Source: Azospirillum sp. TSA2s (GTDB lineage: Bacteria > Pseudomonadota > Alphaproteobacteria > Azospirillales > Azospirillaceae). Taken from it: a stretch of DNA of 64,000 nucleotides. The stretch spans positions 191,001 to 255,000 of the forward strand of contig NZ_CP039646.1 in the NCBI RefSeq assembly GCF_004923315.1, written 5' to 3'. Positions 47,674 through 61,011 of this stretch are shown in pieces. The translations under genes and the position numbers were made by a program. The notes under the pieces were generated by a model. The model searched no databases, was not told where the DNA came from, and saw only the letters and a program-made list of their open reading frames with translations. The stretch's first letter is position 1, and every line of letters begins with the position of its first letter.

Positions 47674-48486
47674 ATGATCGTTTCCTGTCCGACCTGCTCG
47701 ACGCGCTACACCCTGTCCGACGAGTCGCTCGGCCAGGACGGCCGGAAGGTTCGCTGCGCCCGCTGCGGCCACACCTGGTGGCAGATGCCCGACCGGCCGG
47801 AACCCGATGAGGTGGTTCCCGACGCCCTGACGGAAATCCGGCTGGCCAATCCCACCAAGCCCGCCGCGAAGACTGCAGCGAAGACCAAGGTCAAGCCGCC
47901 CAAGGCCCCGCGCGCCAAGCCGGCGCGCAGCACGGTGATCGGCTTCGCCCTGCTGGGATTGCTGGTCGCCGGGGCCGCTGCCGGCGCCTATTTAGGCCGT
48001 GACGCCATCGTCCGCAGCTGGCCGCCCGCAGCATTGCTCTATGACACCCTCGGCATGCCGGCCGAGCCGCCGGGCTTCGGGCTGGAGTTGCGCAACATCC
48101 GTTCCGAACAGAAGATCGAGGGCGGAACCACCGTACTGCTGCTCGACGGCGAGGTCGCCAACGGCACCGAGGTCGAGCGGACCTTGCCGCCGCTGCGCGT
48201 CATCACCTTCGGTCCCGAGCACAAGCTGCTGCAGAGCTGGACCATCGAGCCGTCGGCCGAGACGCTCGGCCCCGGCGCATCGGCGAACTTCCACCACAGC
48301 CAGCCCGATCCCGGCCCGGTGACCGAGGTGACCATCACCTTCGGCGGCCCGCCCCCCGGCCTGGAACCCCCTGCTGCCGAGAAACCGGCCGAGAAGGCCC
48401 CGGAGAAGGCAGCCGGCCACGCCAAGCCGGCGGCGGACAGCCATGCCGCTCCGGCCAAGGCATCAGGGCACGCCAGCGGCCACTGA
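47674..48486 (+). CDS. MJ0042-type zinc-ribbon membrane protein (DUF3426-like)
   Basis: A 270-residue protein. The N-terminal zinc ribbon reads IVSCPTCSTRYTLSDESL then VRCARCGHTWWQMP, giving the four Cys. A basic linker, one transmembrane helix (about 91-112) and a periplasmic beta-sandwich domain (about 135-235, LELRNIRSEQKIEGGTTVLLL) follow. The C-terminus is an Ala/His/Lys low-complexity tail. The role of the family is unknown. Confidence 0.88.
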   Translation: MIVSCPTCSTRYTLSDESLGQDGRKVRCARCGHTWWQMPDRPEPDEVVPDALTEIRLANPTKPAAKTAAKTKVKPPKAPRAKPARSTVIGFALLGLLVAGAAAGAYLGRDAIVRSWPPAALLYDTLGMPAEPPGFGLELRNIRSEQKIEGGTTVLLLDGEVANGTEVERTLPPLRVITFGPEHKLLQSWTIEPSAETLGPGASANFHHSQPDPGPVTEVTITFGGPPPGLEPPAAEKPAEKAPEKAAGHAKPAADSHAAPAKASGHASGH

Positions 48487-48507
48487 CCCGTACCCCTGAC
48501 CGGTGGG

Positions 48508-50061
<1,554 letters not shown>

Positions 50062-50066
50062 ACTTG

Positions 50067-50172
50067 CCCCACCCCAACCCTCCCCCGCTGGGCGGGAGAG
50101 GGAGCGAGTGTTTGGGCGGGAGAGCGGCGGCAGTCCCCTCCTCCGCCCAGCGGGGGAGGGTTAGGGTGGGGG
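50067..50172. repeat. Paired inverted GC-rich intergenic repeat, copy C
   Basis: Arms CCAACCCTCCCCCGCTGGGCGG and CCGCCCAGCGGGGGAGGGTTAGG are near-perfect complements around a short loop, just upstream of the tyrR-like gene. It is closest in sequence to copy E at 54881. Confidence 0.75.
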
Positions 50173-50187
50173 CTTCGAAGCTATCAC

Positions 50188-50205
50188 TGTACACAATTCG
50201 TTACA
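50188..50205. promoter_or_regulatory. TyrR-box-like site 1
   Basis: TGTACA-N6-GTTACA agrees with the TyrR consensus TGTAAA-N6-TTTACA at 10 of 12 positions. It lies about 140 bases upstream of the -24 element, an enhancer-like distance. A weaker neighbour, CGTATC-N6-TTTACA (9 of 12), lies at 50207-50224. Confidence 0.55.
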
Positions 50206-50275
50206 CCGTATCAAAATCTTTACACCACCCGAACCCTTTGATCATCAACACTACAGACCCACACCCCCCTCCCCC

Positions 50276-50293
50276 TGTAAACATCTGAATACA
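50276..50293. promoter_or_regulatory. TyrR-box-like site 2
   Basis: TGTAAA-CATCTG-AATACA matches the TyrR consensus at 10 of 12 positions with a perfect left half. It is about 55 bases upstream of the -24 element. Its position on the promoter side suggests activation of dadA. Confidence 0.55.
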
Positions 50294-50346
50294 CCCCAAT
50301 CCCCGCCACTCCCCCCGCACCACAGCAAATCCGCCATTTTTGCCTC

Positions 50347-50361
50347 TGGCACACAGTTTGC
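50347..50361 (+). promoter_or_regulatory. Sigma-54 promoter of dadA
   Basis: TGGCAC-N5-TTGC gives the invariant GG and GC with exactly ten bases between them, matching the -24/-12 consensus. It would start transcription near 50373, leaving a leader of about 37 bases before the dadA ATG. The divergently encoded activator is of the sigma-54 type. Confidence 0.8.
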
Positions 50362-50409
50362 GATCCACTCCCCCAAGCGAAGTCATCCATCCCCTTGGGA
50401 GCCAGTCTC

Positions 50410-51711
50410 ATGCGCGTGATCGTTCTGGGCAGCGGCGTCATCGGTGTCACCACCGCCTATTATCTGGCGCGCGCCGGGCATGAGGTGACCGTCATCGACC
50501 GTCAGGCCGGTCCGGCGCTGGAGACCAGCTATGCCAACGCGGGCGAGGTGTCGCCGGGCTATTCCGCTCCCTGGGCGGCGCCGGGGCTGATGCTGAAGGC
50601 CGCCAAGTGGATGATGATGAAGCATTCGCCGCTGGTGATCCGGCCGAAGCTGGATCCGGCGATGTGGTCCTGGTGCCTGAAGCTGCTGGCCAACGCCAAC
50701 GAGGCGAGCTACCAGCTGAACAAGAGCCGCATGGTCCGCGTCGCCGAATACAGCCGCGACTGCCTGAAGGCTCTGCGCGCCGAAACCGGCATCACCTATG
50801 ACGAGCGCACCCAGGGCACTCTGCAGGTCTTCCGCACCCAGAAGCAGATGGACGCCGCCGGCTACGACATGGCGGTGCTGGAGCGCTATGGCGTTCCCTA
50901 CAGCCTGTTCGACCGCGACGGCCTGACTTCGGTCGAGCCTGCTCTGGCCCATGTGAAGGACAAGCTGGTCGGCGCGCTGCACCTGCCGGGCGACGAGACC
51001 GGCGACTGCTTCCAGTTCACCAGCAAGCTGGCCGCCTATGCCGCCAAGCGCGGGGTGGAGTTCCGTTACGGCGTCTCCATCCGCGGCCTGGAGAGCGACG
51101 GCCGCAAGATCACCGGCGTGCTGACCGACCAGGGCACGCTGACCGCCGACAGCTATATCGTCGCCATGGGCAGCTATTCGCCCAAGCTGGTGAAGCCGCT
51201 GGGCATCGACCTGCCGGTCTATCCGGTAAAGGGTTATTCGTTGACCTTGCCGATCACCGACGCCGCCCACGCTCCGGAATCGACGGTGATGGACGAGACG
51301 CACAAGATCGCCGTCACCCGCCTGGGCGACCGCATCCGCGTCGGCGGCACGGCGGAGCTGTCCGGCTTCGACCTGACCCTGCGCGAAAGCCGCCGCGGGC
51401 CGTTGGACCATGTGGTCAGCGACCTGTTTCCCAACGGCGGCGACCTGTCGAAGGCGGAGTTCTGGACCGGCCTGCGCCCGAACACGCCGGACGGCACGCC
51501 GATCCTGGGGCCGACCCACATCCGCAACCTGTATCTCAACACCGGCCACGGCACGCTGGGCTGGACGATGTCCGCCGGCTCCGCCCGCGTGCTGGCCGAC
51601 GTGGTCAGCGGCCGCCGGACCGAGATCGACATGGACGGGCTGAGCGTCGAGCGCTACGGCCGCAAGCCGTCGGTGGCGGTGTCCCGCCCGGCCACTGTCC
51701 GCCCGGCCTGA
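50410..51711 (+). CDS. dadA: D-amino-acid dehydrogenase small subunit
   Basis: A 433-residue FAD enzyme oxidising D-amino acids (mainly D-alanine) to keto acids and feeding quinone. The FAD fold is [25 protein letters not shown] at the N-terminus, followed by [18 protein letters not shown] and the C-terminal [21 protein letters not shown]. The length is typical. The start at 50410 has a GGGAG site; a TTG 15 bases upstream is less likely. It lies behind a sigma-54 promoter, and its 3' end overlaps an antisense small gene. Confidence 0.95.
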   Translation: MRVIVLGSGVIGVTTAYYLARAGHEVTVIDRQAGPALETSYANAGEVSPGYSAPWAAPGLMLKAAKWMMMKHSPLVIRPKLDPAMWSWCLKLLANANEASYQLNKSRMVRVAEYSRDCLKALRAETGITYDERTQGTLQVFRTQKQMDAAGYDMAVLERYGVPYSLFDRDGLTSVEPALAHVKDKLVGALHLPGDETGDCFQFTSKLAAYAAKRGVEFRYGVSIRGLESDGRKITGVLTDQGTLTADSYIVAMGSYSPKLVKPLGIDLPVYPVKGYSLTLPITDAAHAPESTVMDETHKIAVTRLGDRIRVGGTAELSGFDLTLRESRRGPLDHVVSDLFPNGGDLSKAEFWTGLRPNTPDGTPILGPTHIRNLYLNTGHGTLGWTMSAGSARVLADVVSGRRTEIDMDGLSVERYGRKPSVAVSRPATVRPA

Positions 51712-51911
51712 CCTGAATACGACACCCGCGCCGCCCGGCGGACGCGGGTCATCGCCAGCTCAAGAAGGGCGGCGTCGGTGATCTCGGCCCCATCCAGCCG
51801 ATGTCGCCCGCGCCGCCCTTCGCATTTCTCCACCCGGTGACCGAGGCGCCTGAGATGCAGGATCGCCTCATAGAGCCGGGTCGCCGGCTCGTTGGTTGAG
51901 CGGGTGGTCAT
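51654..51911 (-). CDS. Small hypothetical protein coupled to lutC
   Basis: An 85-residue basic protein ([20 protein letters not shown]...) with a helical first half and an Arg-rich middle. Its ATG overlaps the lutC stop by four bases (ATGA at 51908-51911), a strong sign of translational coupling. Its last 58 bases overlap the end of dadA on the opposite strand. I do not recognise it. The overlap with lutC argues that it is real, while the antisense overlap keeps confidence moderate. Confidence 0.55.
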   Translation of the reverse strand: MTTRSTNEPATRLYEAILHLRRLGHRVEKCEGRRGRHRLDGAEITDAALLELAMTRVRRAARVSYSGQAGRTVAGRDTATDGLRP

Positions 51912-52696
51912 GGTTGGACCACCAGAACGACCAGCCGTTTTGGGCCGTGGACGCCGTAGGCCAGCGTCTGCTCGATGTCGGCGGTCTTGCTGGGACCGGA
52001 CACCAGCAGCACGTTGGTCGGCATGGCATCCGCCCACCCCTGCTCGCGCATGGCCTGCAGGAACGTGTCGAAGAGCGCGTCGGTGCGCAGGATTGCGATG
52101 TGGATGTGCGGGACCAGCGACAGGGTGCGCGGCTCGTCGGCGGTCGGCCACAGGATCAGGCTGCCGGTCTCGGCGATGGCGCCGCGGGTGGTGGTGAGGC
52201 CGGCCTCGATGGACTCGAACAGCTGCGGCTTGAGGTCTTCGAGAGGACGGTCGTAGGGGATGAGAACCGGACCCGGCGCAGATCCCCTCTCCCCCCCGGG
52301 GAGAGGGTTAGGGTGAGGGGGATTCGTGGCGGGACCTTCGGGAGAATCATGCGATGCTTCCCCCTCACCCCGACCCTCTCCCCGGGGGGGAGAGGGGGAT
52401 TCAGCCTTCCACCCCTCGACCAGCCGCTTCCCCGCCTCCGTTGCCGGAGCGTAGAGCAGCGACCCCACACCCTCCCGCGCCAGGAATTCCCGCAGCACCA
52501 CCGGCCAGTCGGCCTCCGTCGCGTCGAGGAACTCCGTATGCACCGCCTCCATCAGGCGGCGGATGCGGGGCAGGCGCTCCTCAGGTGCCCAGTGCTTCGC
52601 CTCGATCGGCGCGAAATCCGACACGGGCGGGGTCAGCGGGTGGGCGTCGCGCGTCGTGCGCAGCTTCGTCAGGATCGAGTTGCGGGAGTCAGACAT
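51908..52696 (-). CDS. lutC: LutC/LUD-domain lactate-utilisation protein carrying an in-frame repeat insertion
   Basis: A 262-residue LUD-domain subunit of the LutABC L-lactate dehydrogenase complex. The core is clear: APATEAGKRLVEGW, then VLIPYDRPLEDLKPQLFESI, TRGAIAETGSLILWP and TNVLLVSGPSKTADIEQTL. Between residues about 98 and 139 lies a run of Pro, Gly, Arg and Glu (PSPPRGEGRGEGE...HPNPLPGGERG) that is encoded by repeat copy D and has no place in the family. The frame stays open across it. Without it the length is close to the usual 220. The ATG overlaps the end of lutB by eight bases. Confidence 0.88.
   Translation of the reverse strand: MSDSRNSILTKLRTTRDAHPLTPPVSDFAPIEAKHWAPEERLPRIRRLMEAVHTEFLDATEADWPVVLREFLAREGVGSLLYAPATEAGKRLVEGWKAESPSPPRGEGRGEGEASHDSPEGPATNPPHPNPLPGGERGSAPGPVLIPYDRPLEDLKPQLFESIEAGLTTTRGAIAETGSLILWPTADEPRTLSLVPHIHIAILRTDALFDTFLQAMREQGWADAMPTNVLLVSGPSKTADIEQTLAYGVHGPKRLVVLVVQP
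52284..52399. repeat. Paired inverted GC-rich repeat, copy D, inside lutC
   Basis: The left arm CCCCTCTCCC...GAGAGGGTTAGGGTGAGGGG faces the right arm CCCCTCACCCCGACCCTCTCC...GGAGAGGGGG across about 38 bases. It has the same design as the intergenic copies, but lies wholly within the coding frame of lutC and adds about 42 codons. Confidence 0.85.
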
Positions 52697-54113
52697 CGGG
52701 AATCCCCTTGGCGCGGGCGAGGTCGTGCAGGGTGCGGCCGGCGAAGCGCGGCTTGGTGCGGACGTTCGTCCACTCCTTCAGCATGGGCAGCGACGACGGC
52801 GCCGCGTTGCCGAGCTTGCTCATTGCCAGCGTGGCGATGCGGTAGGCGGTTGGGGAGGCGTTCATCGCCGCCCAGCCGCTCCACACCATCGATTCCGCAC
52901 GGCTGGCCTTGGCGCCGCCGTCCTTCACCGCCCCGCCGGGTTTCACCGCCTCGACCCGCAGACGCCCCATGATCTCGACGATGGGGATCTTCACCGGGCA
53001 AATCTCGACGCAGGCGTTGCACATGGTGCAGGCGTGGGGCATGGCGCCGCGCTTGGCCAACCCCTCGATCTGCGGCACCAGGATCTTGCCGATCGGGCCG
53101 GGATAGGGCGCCTCATAGGCATGGCCGCCGACCTGGGTGTAGACCGGGCAATGATTCATGCAGGCGCCGCAGCGGATGCAGCGCAACGTGTCGCGCAGTT
53201 CCGGGTCGGCGTAGATGCTGGAGCGGCCATTGTCGAGGATGACCAGATGCACCTCGCGCGGGCCGTCCTTCTCGCCGTCCTTGCGCGGGCCGGAGATCAT
53301 GTTGACGTAGGTGGTGATCGGCTGGCCGGTGGCGGAGCGCGGCAGCAGGCTGATGACCGGCGGCACGTCCTCCAGCCTTTCCACCACCTTCTCAAGACCC
53401 ATAAAGGCGATGTGGACCGGCGGCACCGTGGTGCACATGCGGCCGTTGCCCTCATTCTCGATCAGGCAGAGGGTGCCGGTCTCCGCCACCGCCGCGTTGA
53501 CGCCGGACATGCCGACGTCGGCGGCCTGGAACTTGGCGCGCAGCACCCGGCGGGCGAGGTCGGTCAGATAGGCCGCGTCCTCCCGGCTTTCGGCATCCTT
53601 GATCTTGCGCTTGAACAGATGGGCGATCTGCTTCGTGTTCAGGTGGATCGCCGGCATGATGATGTGCGACGGCATGGTGCCGTCCAACTGCACGATGTAC
53701 TCGCCGAGGTCGCTTTCCAGAACCTCAATGCCGTCCTTTTCCAGCACGGCATTCAGATGCATCTCCTCGGTCACCATCGACTTGCCCTTGACCACCAGCT
53801 TGGCGTTGGCCTTGTGCAGGATGTCGAGCGCGATGGCGTTGGCCTCCTCCGTCGTGGCGGCCCAATGGACGGTGATGCCGTTGCGGGTGCAGTTCTCCTC
53901 CAGCTTCTCCAGCAGTTCTGGCAGTTTCGACAGGGCGCGCAGCCGGACCGAGGCGGCCAGCGCCCGCACGCCATGCCATTCGCCCGTGTCAGAGAACTGG
54001 GCGGCGCGCTTGGTCATCAGCCCGTCCATGGCGCGGCGGAAATTGCCGCGCAGCTGCGGGTCGGCCAGCGCCGCGCGCGATGCGGCGGCGAAATCCGGTG
54101 CATTACCGTCCAT
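52689..54113 (-). CDS. lutB: LutB iron-sulphur subunit
   Basis: A 474-residue protein with an N-terminal LUD domain (about 60-290, KLVVKGKSMVTEEMHLN and SGVNAAVAETGTLCLIENEG) and two 4Fe-4S motifs, CIRCGACMNHCP near residue 306 and CTMCNACVEICP near residue 358. It carries electrons within LutABC. It overlaps both neighbours, lutA by about 11 bases and lutC by eight, so the three genes are tightly coupled. Confidence 0.95.
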   Translation of the reverse strand: MDGNAPDFAAASRAALADPQLRGNFRRAMDGLMTKRAAQFSDTGEWHGVRALAASVRLRALSKLPELLEKLEENCTRNGITVHWAATTEEANAIALDILHKANAKLVVKGKSMVTEEMHLNAVLEKDGIEVLESDLGEYIVQLDGTMPSHIIMPAIHLNTKQIAHLFKRKIKDAESREDAAYLTDLARRVLRAKFQAADVGMSGVNAAVAETGTLCLIENEGNGRMCTTVPPVHIAFMGLEKVVERLEDVPPVISLLPRSATGQPITTYVNMISGPRKDGEKDGPREVHLVILDNGRSSIYADPELRDTLRCIRCGACMNHCPVYTQVGGHAYEAPYPGPIGKILVPQIEGLAKRGAMPHACTMCNACVEICPVKIPIVEIMGRLRVEAVKPGGAVKDGGAKASRAESMVWSGWAAMNASPTAYRIATLAMSKLGNAAPSSLPMLKEWTNVRTKPRFAGRTLHDLARAKGIPDV

Positions 54114-54852
54114 GGATGCGCTCCTTCAGGAACTGGGCGATGTGCTGGCCGCGCGCGGCCTTGGCGCCGGCCTCCAGCGCGCCGGTGATGTTCAGCAGGC
54201 ACCCACAATCGCCCGACACCACGCGGGCGGCGCCGGTGCCCTCGATGTCCGCGACCTTGTCGCCGACCATCGCGGCGGAGATCTCCGGATGGCGCACGGC
54301 GAAGGTGCCGCCGAAGCCGCAGCATTCCTTCTCCCGCTTCAGCTCCACCAGTTCGACGTTGGCGAGCTGGCGCAGGAGCGCCTTCGGCTCCTCCACCACG
54401 CCCATCTCGCGCTGGGCATGGCAGGAGGCATGCCAGGTGACGCGCACCGGCTCTCCCTGGTCGGTGAGTTGGACGTCCAGCACATGGACCAGGAACTGGG
54501 TCAGCTCCCACACGCGGGACGCCACCTGCACTGCCTTGGCCTCGTCCGGTTCGCCGCGGAACAGGTCGGGCCAGTGCTTCTTCATCATGCCGGCGCAGGA
54601 GCCCGACGGCACGACGATGGGATCGTCGCCGGGGAACAGGTCCAACTGCGCGCGGGCAACCTTCAGGGCGTCGGCGCGGTAGCCGGAATTGTAGGCCGGC
54701 TGGCCGCAGCAGCTCTGCCCCTGGGGGAAGACGACGGTCAGGCCCTGGGATTGCAGCAGCTCGATCCCCGCCATACCGGCGTCGGGGAAAAACAGGTCGA
54801 CGAGACAGGTGCCGAAGTAATAGACGCGGGTGGGTTTGGGGGTGGCGGGCAT
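54103..54852 (-). CDS. lutA: LutA Fe-S oxidoreductase subunit (CCG domains)
   Basis: A 249-residue protein with the two cysteine-rich CCG repeats of the GlpC/HdrB type: FPQGQSCCGQPAYNSGY with CAGMMKKHWP, and ECCGFGGTFAVRHPEIS with ASCHAQREMG. It is the first gene of lutABC. A GGAAACCCC stretch precedes the ATG. The paired repeat at 54881 separates it from the upstream D-lactate dehydrogenase gene. Confidence 0.94.
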   Translation of the reverse strand: MPATPKPTRVYYFGTCLVDLFFPDAGMAGIELLQSQGLTVVFPQGQSCCGQPAYNSGYRADALKVARAQLDLFPGDDPIVVPSGSCAGMMKKHWPDLFRGEPDEAKAVQVASRVWELTQFLVHVLDVQLTDQGEPVRVTWHASCHAQREMGVVEEPKALLRQLANVELVELKREKECCGFGGTFAVRHPEISAAMVGDKVADIEGTGAARVVSGDCGCLLNITGALEAGAKAARGQHIAQFLKERIHGR

Positions 54853-54880
54853 CGGGGTTTCCTCACCGTCTTAGTTGTTG

Positions 54881-54985
54881 CCCCCACCTAACCTCCCCCG
54901 CTGGGCGGGGGAGGGACTGCCGCTGCCTTATCGAACAAGCGCTTGTCCCCTCCCCCGCCCAGCGGGGGAGGGTTAGGGTGGGGGT
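54881..54985. repeat. Paired inverted GC-rich intergenic repeat, copy E
   Basis: Arms CCCCCACCTAACCTCCCCCGCT and AGCGGGGGAGGGTTAGGGTGGG are complementary nearly end to end, with an inner GGCGGGGGAGGG/CCCTCCCCCGCC pairing. It lies between dld and lutA on the same transcript and could tune their relative expression. Confidence 0.75.
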
Positions 54986-55012
54986 AAGTGTTGTTGGGGG
55001 CAAGTATCCCCC

Positions 55013-57883
<2,871 letters not shown>

Positions 57884-57932
57884 CGGCAGCGCTTCCTGCT
57901 GGTGGTGGGGGAGGTGGCGGGAGGAACCGGCC

Positions 57933-59609
57933 TCAGCGGCCGATCACCATCTGGGTGAAGGGCCACAGATAGGCCTGGGCCATGATCAGCAGGCCGACCA
58001 GCGCCGTCAGCGCCAGCGAGTGCCAGATGACGAAGCGCAGGATCTTGCCCTCATGCCCATGCCACTTGGTAGCGACGGCGGCGACGACGATGCTCTGGGC
58101 GTCGATCATCTTGCCCATCACGCCACCCGAGCTGTTGGCGGCGGCCATCAGCACCGGCGGCAGGCCCAACTGCTCCGACGACACCTTCTGCAGGCTGCCA
58201 AACAGCACGTTGGACGCCGTGTCCGACCCGGTCAGCGCCACGCCCAGCCAGCCCAGGAAGGTGCCGAAGAACGGGTAGAGGAAGCCGGAGTTGGCGAAGG
58301 CGAGGCCCAGCGTGGTGTCCAGACCCGAATAGCGGGTGGTGTAGCCCAGCGCCAGCATCGCCGAGATCGTCAGCAGCGAGTTGCGGATGGCGTAGAGGGT
58401 GCGGCCGTAGGTCTTCACCATCTCGACCGGCGAATAGCCCATCAGGAAGCCGGAGATGACGGCGGCGATGAAGATGCCGGTGCCGGTCGCCGACAGCCAG
58501 TTCAGGACGTAGACGGCGGCCTCCGGATGGGGCTTGGCCACCACCGGCGGAACGCGCATCACCATGTTGTGCAGGCCGTCGATCGGGAACTTGAAGATCG
58601 ATACGCCGTCGAGGAAGGTCTTGACCTCCGGGATGCCCCACAGGAAGACCAGGATGCTGAGGATCGCCCAGGGCATCCAGGCGCGGCGGACCTCGGCGGC
58701 GCTGTAGCCGTGGCTGCGGCGCGCCTCGCCCTCGACCACGGCGGCGCCGACACCCTGCGTGAGCGCGGACGCTCCGCCGGCGGTGTGCCAGATGGTTTTC
58801 GGGTGCCAGACCTTCAGGAACAGGGTGAGCGAGACCAGCGAGACGATGGCGGCGGCGACGTCCACCAGCCAGGGGCCGTGATAGTTCGACACCACAAACT
58901 GCGGGACGGCGAAGGATACGCCGGCGACCAGGATGGCCGGCCAGATCTGGATCATGCCGCGCCAGCCGGCGAAGGCGACGATCAGCCAGAACGGCACCAG
59001 GACGGAGAAGAAGGGCAGCTGCCGGCCGATCATCGCCGACAGGTCCAGCAGCGGCAGGCCGGTGACCGCCGCCAGCGCCAGCACCGGCGTGCCGAGCGCG
59101 CCATAGGCGACCGGGGCGGTGTTGGCGATCAGCGACAGGCCGGACGCCGCCAGCGGGGTGAAGCCCAGCCCGATCAGCATGGCGCCGGTCACGGCGACCG
59201 GCGTGCCGAAGCCGGCCGCTCCCTCGAAGAAGGCGCCGAAGCAGAAGGCGATCAGCAGAAGCTGGAGCCGGCGGTCGTTGGTGATGCCGGTGATGCTTTC
59301 CTGCAGGATCTTGAACTGCCCGCGCTGCTCGGTCAGGTGATAGAGGAAGATGATGTTGACGACGATCCAACCGATCGGCAGCAGGCCGTAAGCCGCACCC
59401 ATCAGCGCGGTCTTTCCCGCCATCGCCACCGGCATGCCGAACACGGCGACGGCCACCGCCAGCGCGGTCGCCAAGCCTGCCAAGGCCGCGCGGTGCGCCT
59501 TCATGTGGAAGATGCCGAGACCGCCCAGCATCACCAGGACCGGCAGCGACGCGAACAGCGTCGACAGCCAGATGTTGTTCATAGGGTCGTAGACTTGCGA
59601 CCAGGTCAT
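57933..59609 (-). CDS. lldP: L-lactate permease
   Basis: A 558-residue inner-membrane lactate/proton symporter of the LctP family with about 13 helices. Family segments include LPIGWIVVNIIFLYHLTEQRG, FCFGAFFEGAAGFGTPVAVTGAML and SSGGVMGKMIDAQSIVVAA. The ATG ending at 59609 is the family start; upstream frame is shadow. It opens the lldP-dld-lutABC series on the minus strand. The divergent lldR-type gene and palindromes at 59908-59945 suggest lactate-responsive control. Confidence 0.95.
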   Translation of the reverse strand: MTWSQVYDPMNNIWLSTLFASLPVLVMLGGLGIFHMKAHRAALAGLATALAVAVAVFGMPVAMAGKTALMGAAYGLLPIGWIVVNIIFLYHLTEQRGQFKILQESITGITNDRRLQLLLIAFCFGAFFEGAAGFGTPVAVTGAMLIGLGFTPLAASGLSLIANTAPVAYGALGTPVLALAAVTGLPLLDLSAMIGRQLPFFSVLVPFWLIVAFAGWRGMIQIWPAILVAGVSFAVPQFVVSNYHGPWLVDVAAAIVSLVSLTLFLKVWHPKTIWHTAGGASALTQGVGAAVVEGEARRSHGYSAAEVRRAWMPWAILSILVFLWGIPEVKTFLDGVSIFKFPIDGLHNMVMRVPPVVAKPHPEAAVYVLNWLSATGTGIFIAAVISGFLMGYSPVEMVKTYGRTLYAIRNSLLTISAMLALGYTTRYSGLDTTLGLAFANSGFLYPFFGTFLGWLGVALTGSDTASNVLFGSLQKVSSEQLGLPPVLMAAANSSGGVMGKMIDAQSIVVAAVATKWHGHEGKILRFVIWHSLALTALVGLLIMAQAYLWPFTQMVIGR

Positions 59610-59907
59610 CCTCGGGGGTCTCCTTCTCGGGGAGTGATGTCGGTCCGAACGGTGTCCCGGGAGAAGGCTGGCCGCATTTGGCTGCACCCGGCCTGCCCGC
59701 ATCCTGACGGGAGGAGCGGGTGGAAGGCCGGACGTTCGGCAAAGCGGAGGCGTTCACCGCCGCCGGGGTCTTGCGGCCCCGATGCTCGCGGTGCGGATGC
59801 GCCCTTGTGGGGCCTGGTCCGTCCTGTCCCGGTACGTGTGGATGCACCTTCCGCCCCGGTTAAGCTTGGAGAAGACCCCTTGCCATTCGGGAAGCGGTGG
59901 ACATCTC

Positions 59908-59945
59908 TTATCCATACGGTGGAACTTGGATAAAATATTTTACCA
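59908..59945. promoter_or_regulatory. Operator candidates between lldP and the GntR regulator
   Basis: Two overlapping symmetries are seen. TTATCCA (59908-59914) and TGGATAA (59927-59933) are perfect inverted repeats 12 bases apart, and TGGATAAAATATTTTACCA (59927-59945) is a near-palindrome. FadR-family regulators of the LldR/PdhR type bind short TGG...CCA palindromes. The remainder of the 456-base gap (59610-60065) shows no gene. Confidence 0.55.
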
Positions 59946-60065
59946 GACTGTGCAACGGCTGAATCGTTTGCCAAGCGGCCCACTTTGGTAGGGGGGTGCG
60001 ACGTTGCCGGCCAGCCACTGCTCTGGACGCCTGTTCCGTCCATCGGTATTGAAGAGGATCAAGAC

Positions 60066-60860
60066 GTGCAGGGAGAGGCCGCCTACCCAATGCAGGGGAC
60101 GATCAAACCGGCCAAGCTGGCCGATGCCATTGCCGAGCATCTGGAGCGGTTGATCCTGGAAGGCGCATTGCGCCCCGGCGAGAAGCTGCTGGCTGAACGC
60201 GAACTGGCGGTGAAGCTGGACGTGTCGCGCCCGTCGCTGCGCGACGCCATCGCCAAGCTGGAGGAGCGCGGCCTGCTGGTCACCGGGCGCAGCGGCACCC
60301 ATGTCGCCACCTTCCTGGCGCAGATCGCCGATCCGCTGATGACGCTGATGCGCAACAAGCCGGACGCGTCGTTCGACTATCTGGAGTTCCGCCGTTCCAT
60401 TGAAGTGGCGGCGGCCGGGTTGGCGGCCCAGCGGGCGACCGACCTCGACCGCGACAGCATCCGCAGCATCGTCGCCCGCATGCAGACCGCCCATGGCAAG
60501 GACGACAGCTCGGAGGAGGCGGACTCGGACGCCGACCTGCATCTGGCGATCTACGAGGCGGCGCACAACGTCGTCATGCTGCACATCATGCGGACGCTGT
60601 CCGACCTGCTGCGCAACGACGTGTTCTACAACCGCACCGACCTCTACTCCCGGCCGGGCGTGCGTGAGCTGCTGCTGCAACAGCATCTCGCCATCGCCAA
60701 CGCGGTTCTGGCCGGCGACGCGGCGGCGGCCAGTGCGGCGGCCGAGGCCCATGTGGAATTCACACTGCAGACCCTGCGCGAGATCCGCGAGCACAACGCC
60801 CGTGTCCAGGTCTCGTTGCGGCGGATCGGACGCACCGACCTGATCGACAGCGGAGCATGA
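60066..60860 (+). CDS. lldR: GntR/FadR-family lactate regulator (LldR-like)
   Basis: A 264-residue regulator with an N-terminal winged helix (about 15-80: LRPGEKLLAERELAVKLDVS, then SLRDAIAKLEERGLL) and a C-terminal FCD domain (about 95-235) with metal-ligand His residues in DADLHLAIYEAAHN and LLQQHLAIANAVL. It is expected to repress lldP-dld-lutABC until lactate binds. The GTG at 60066 follows a GAAGAGGA site; an ATG at 60090 is the alternative. Confidence 0.88.
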   Translation: MQGEAAYPMQGTIKPAKLADAIAEHLERLILEGALRPGEKLLAERELAVKLDVSRPSLRDAIAKLEERGLLVTGRSGTHVATFLAQIADPLMTLMRNKPDASFDYLEFRRSIEVAAAGLAAQRATDLDRDSIRSIVARMQTAHGKDDSSEEADSDADLHLAIYEAAHNVVMLHIMRTLSDLLRNDVFYNRTDLYSRPGVRELLLQQHLAIANAVLAGDAAAASAAAEAHVEFTLQTLREIREHNARVQVSLRRIGRTDLIDSGA

Positions 60861-61011
60861 AGGGGGTGGGGCGCACCCTGCCAGCGCTCTCCGTCAAAAG
60901 TCATATGCAGGTAGGCTCAGCCCGACTGGCGGCAGAGCCTTGGCCGGGTTACACTGCGCGGGCAATCTTGCCTGATCGACGCCCATTCACCGACCGTCAG
61001 AGTGCCGCCCC

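Noticed and set aside
59616-60065. A gene in the gap between lldP and the GntR regulator
   Set aside because: Short frames there overlap the promoters and palindromes and have no ribosome-binding sites or motifs; the gap is best read as a control region.
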